A stretch of DNA of 7,361 nucleotides from an uncultured Mycoplasma sp. Its GTDB lineage: Bacteria > Bacillota_I > Bacilli_A > Mycoplasmatales > Mycoplasmoidaceae. A program made the position numbers and the translations under genes. This document shows positions 6,329 through 7,361 of the stretch, in pieces; positions within the stretch are counted from its first letter, which is position 1, and the number at the start of each line of letters is the position of its first letter. The notes below the pieces were generated by a model. The model worked only from the letters and a program-made list of their open reading frames with translations, was not told the DNA's origin and did no database searches. The stretch lies in the NCBI GenBank assembly GCA_947174035.1, contig CAMWHH010000031.1:1-7361 (forward strand). Direction: 5' to 3'.

Positions 6329-7361
6329 AAGAATTTGTATTTTAGGTACGGGTGCTTGAGCAACTGCACTAGGAATAAGACTATCTTTAAATGGTGCAAC
6401 TGTTTTTATGTATGGTGTTGATATTTTTGAAGTAAATGATATTAATAGTGGTTACAACAAAAAATATTTTGGTGAAAAGAAATTTATTTCATCTTTATCT
6501 GCAACCACTGATTTAAGCACAGCAATTGGTGATTCAAAATTTATTATCCTTGCATTTCCATCAAATTATTTAATAGAAGTTTTGCGAAAAGTAAGAACCA
6601 TAATTTCAAGAAATTCAAATGTTATACTTATTAACACTATCAAAGGATTAGACCAAGTTAGTCATGATGTTTTAAGTAAAACAATTAAAAAAGAGTTGAA
6701 AGGATATAAAGCTAAGTTAGTTACTTTATCTGGTCCATCATTAGCAAGTGATGTTTTTGACTTAAAACCAACTATTATTAATATTTCTGGAAAACACAAA
6801 GAAACTGTTTCAAGTGTTATTGATTTATTTAATAGCAATGAATTTAAAATTGTTCCAATTAATGATTTTAAAGGCATTCAAATTTATTCTAGTGTTAAAA
6901 ATTTATTGGCGATTGGTGCTGGAATAGTAAGTGAAAAATATAATTCTATTAGTTCTGTATCTGCTTTAATTACCCTTGGGTTAAAAGAAATAATGCTAAT
7001 TTGCAAACATATGGGTGCAAAAAAATCTACTTTACTTTCTTTTTGTGGAGTAGGTGATGCATTTTTATCTTGTTTTTCAAATGATTCAAGAAATTTTAAT
7101 TTTGGAAAATTAATTTACAATCATGGTATTAGAAAAGCTCTTACTCTTAACAAAAAAACAGTTGAAGGTTATCAAGTTTATAAAGTTGCAAAAAATATCA
7201 TTTTTAAATATAAGTTATCGTGTCCTGTTTTTTCAACTTTGATTGAAGTTTTGGATGAAAAAACAAAAGCAGATCACTTTGTTGAAAAATGCTGATCTTT
7301 GATATCTAAATTTTTTTTAATAAGATTTTTAAACTTTCAGGTATACCCCAGAACGAGGCCA
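6321..7361 (+). CDS. gpsA: Glycerol-3-phosphate dehydrogenase [NAD(P)+] (frame open to the window edge)
   Basis: This cytoplasmic enzyme reduces dihydroxyacetone phosphate to sn-glycerol 3-phosphate, the backbone for phospholipids. The N-terminal dinucleotide-binding motif is LGTGAWATAL (8-17; Trp13 is UGA). It is followed by FPSN in place of the usual VPS, NTIKGLD, and SGPSLASD (the usual GPSFA motif). The catalytic-domain motifs are SVKN (191-194, with the conserved Lys193), GVGDAF (243-248; usual GLGDL) and SRNFNFG (256-262). The start ATG 6321 has an AAAGGA site eight bases upstream and overlaps der by 8 bases. TGA at 7293-7295 is Trp325. As written, 347 codons run to the edge without a stop. 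The last residues (after about SKFF, 331) do not look like a GpsA tail, and removing one T from the run at 7311-7318 would give an immediate TAA. The true end may therefore be near 7319. Confidence 0.93.

Noticed and set aside
1..7361. CRISPR arrays, tRNA or rRNA genes, insertion sequences, replication origin repeats
   Set aside because: No spaced direct repeats, tRNA T-loop/CCA pattern, rRNA-like segments, transposase genes or DnaA-box clusters were seen by eye; the GC-rich end at 7338-7361 does not match a tRNA 3' end.

Overview
The window looks like a piece of a Mollicutes chromosome, most likely a Mycoplasma in the broad sense. The DNA is very AT-rich. Every gene of reasonable length reads through in-frame TGA codons at positions where the protein family expects tryptophan or an aromatic residue, so translation table 4 (UGA = Trp) applies. 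Some UGG is also used. With the standard code the lipoprotein, ABC ATPase, permease, Cmk, Der and GpsA genes would all appear broken; with table 4 they are intact. The species cannot be named from the sequence alone.

Layout, all on the + strand: (1) 2-304, the C-terminal end of an unidentified protein with an R-x4-H motif like that of HEPN domains. (2) 305-521, a regulatory leader with a TATAAT promoter, a TPP (THI-box) riboswitch aptamer, an antiterminator that can exclude the aptamer, a terminator hairpin, and the ribosome binding site of the next gene. (3) 522-4270, a three-gene ABC importer operon of the mycoplasma P37/P29/P69 type: substrate-binding lipoprotein, ATPase, and a fused two-domain permease. 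(4) 4271-4329, a terminator-like hairpin running into a possible new promoter. (5) 4330-7361, cmk - der - gpsA, tightly packed with an 8-bp overlap between der and gpsA. gpsA runs open to the window edge.

How the parts work together: P37 of Mycoplasma hyorhinis was shown structurally to bind thiamine pyrophosphate, although homologous systems are often labelled phosphonate or 'high-affinity transport' systems. Here a TPP riboswitch sits directly in front of the operon, so the DNA itself points to vitamin B1/TPP uptake. The leader has the mutually exclusive antiterminator/terminator arrangement of a transcriptional OFF switch: TPP binding should favour the terminator and shut down the importer. 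The second block is housekeeping: CMP phosphorylation, ribosome assembly (Der) and glycerol-3-phosphate supply for phospholipids. The gene order resembles that of low-GC Gram-positive bacteria.

Main points for a second look: the complete riboswitch-to-importer logic, including an extra perfect 9-base complement between the start of the transcript and the region just before the P37 ribosome binding site; the HEPN-like partial protein; unusual motif residues in Cmk and in the first G domain of Der; and the right-hand end, where a poly-T run may hide the real gpsA stop and the last 24 bases are abruptly GC-rich.
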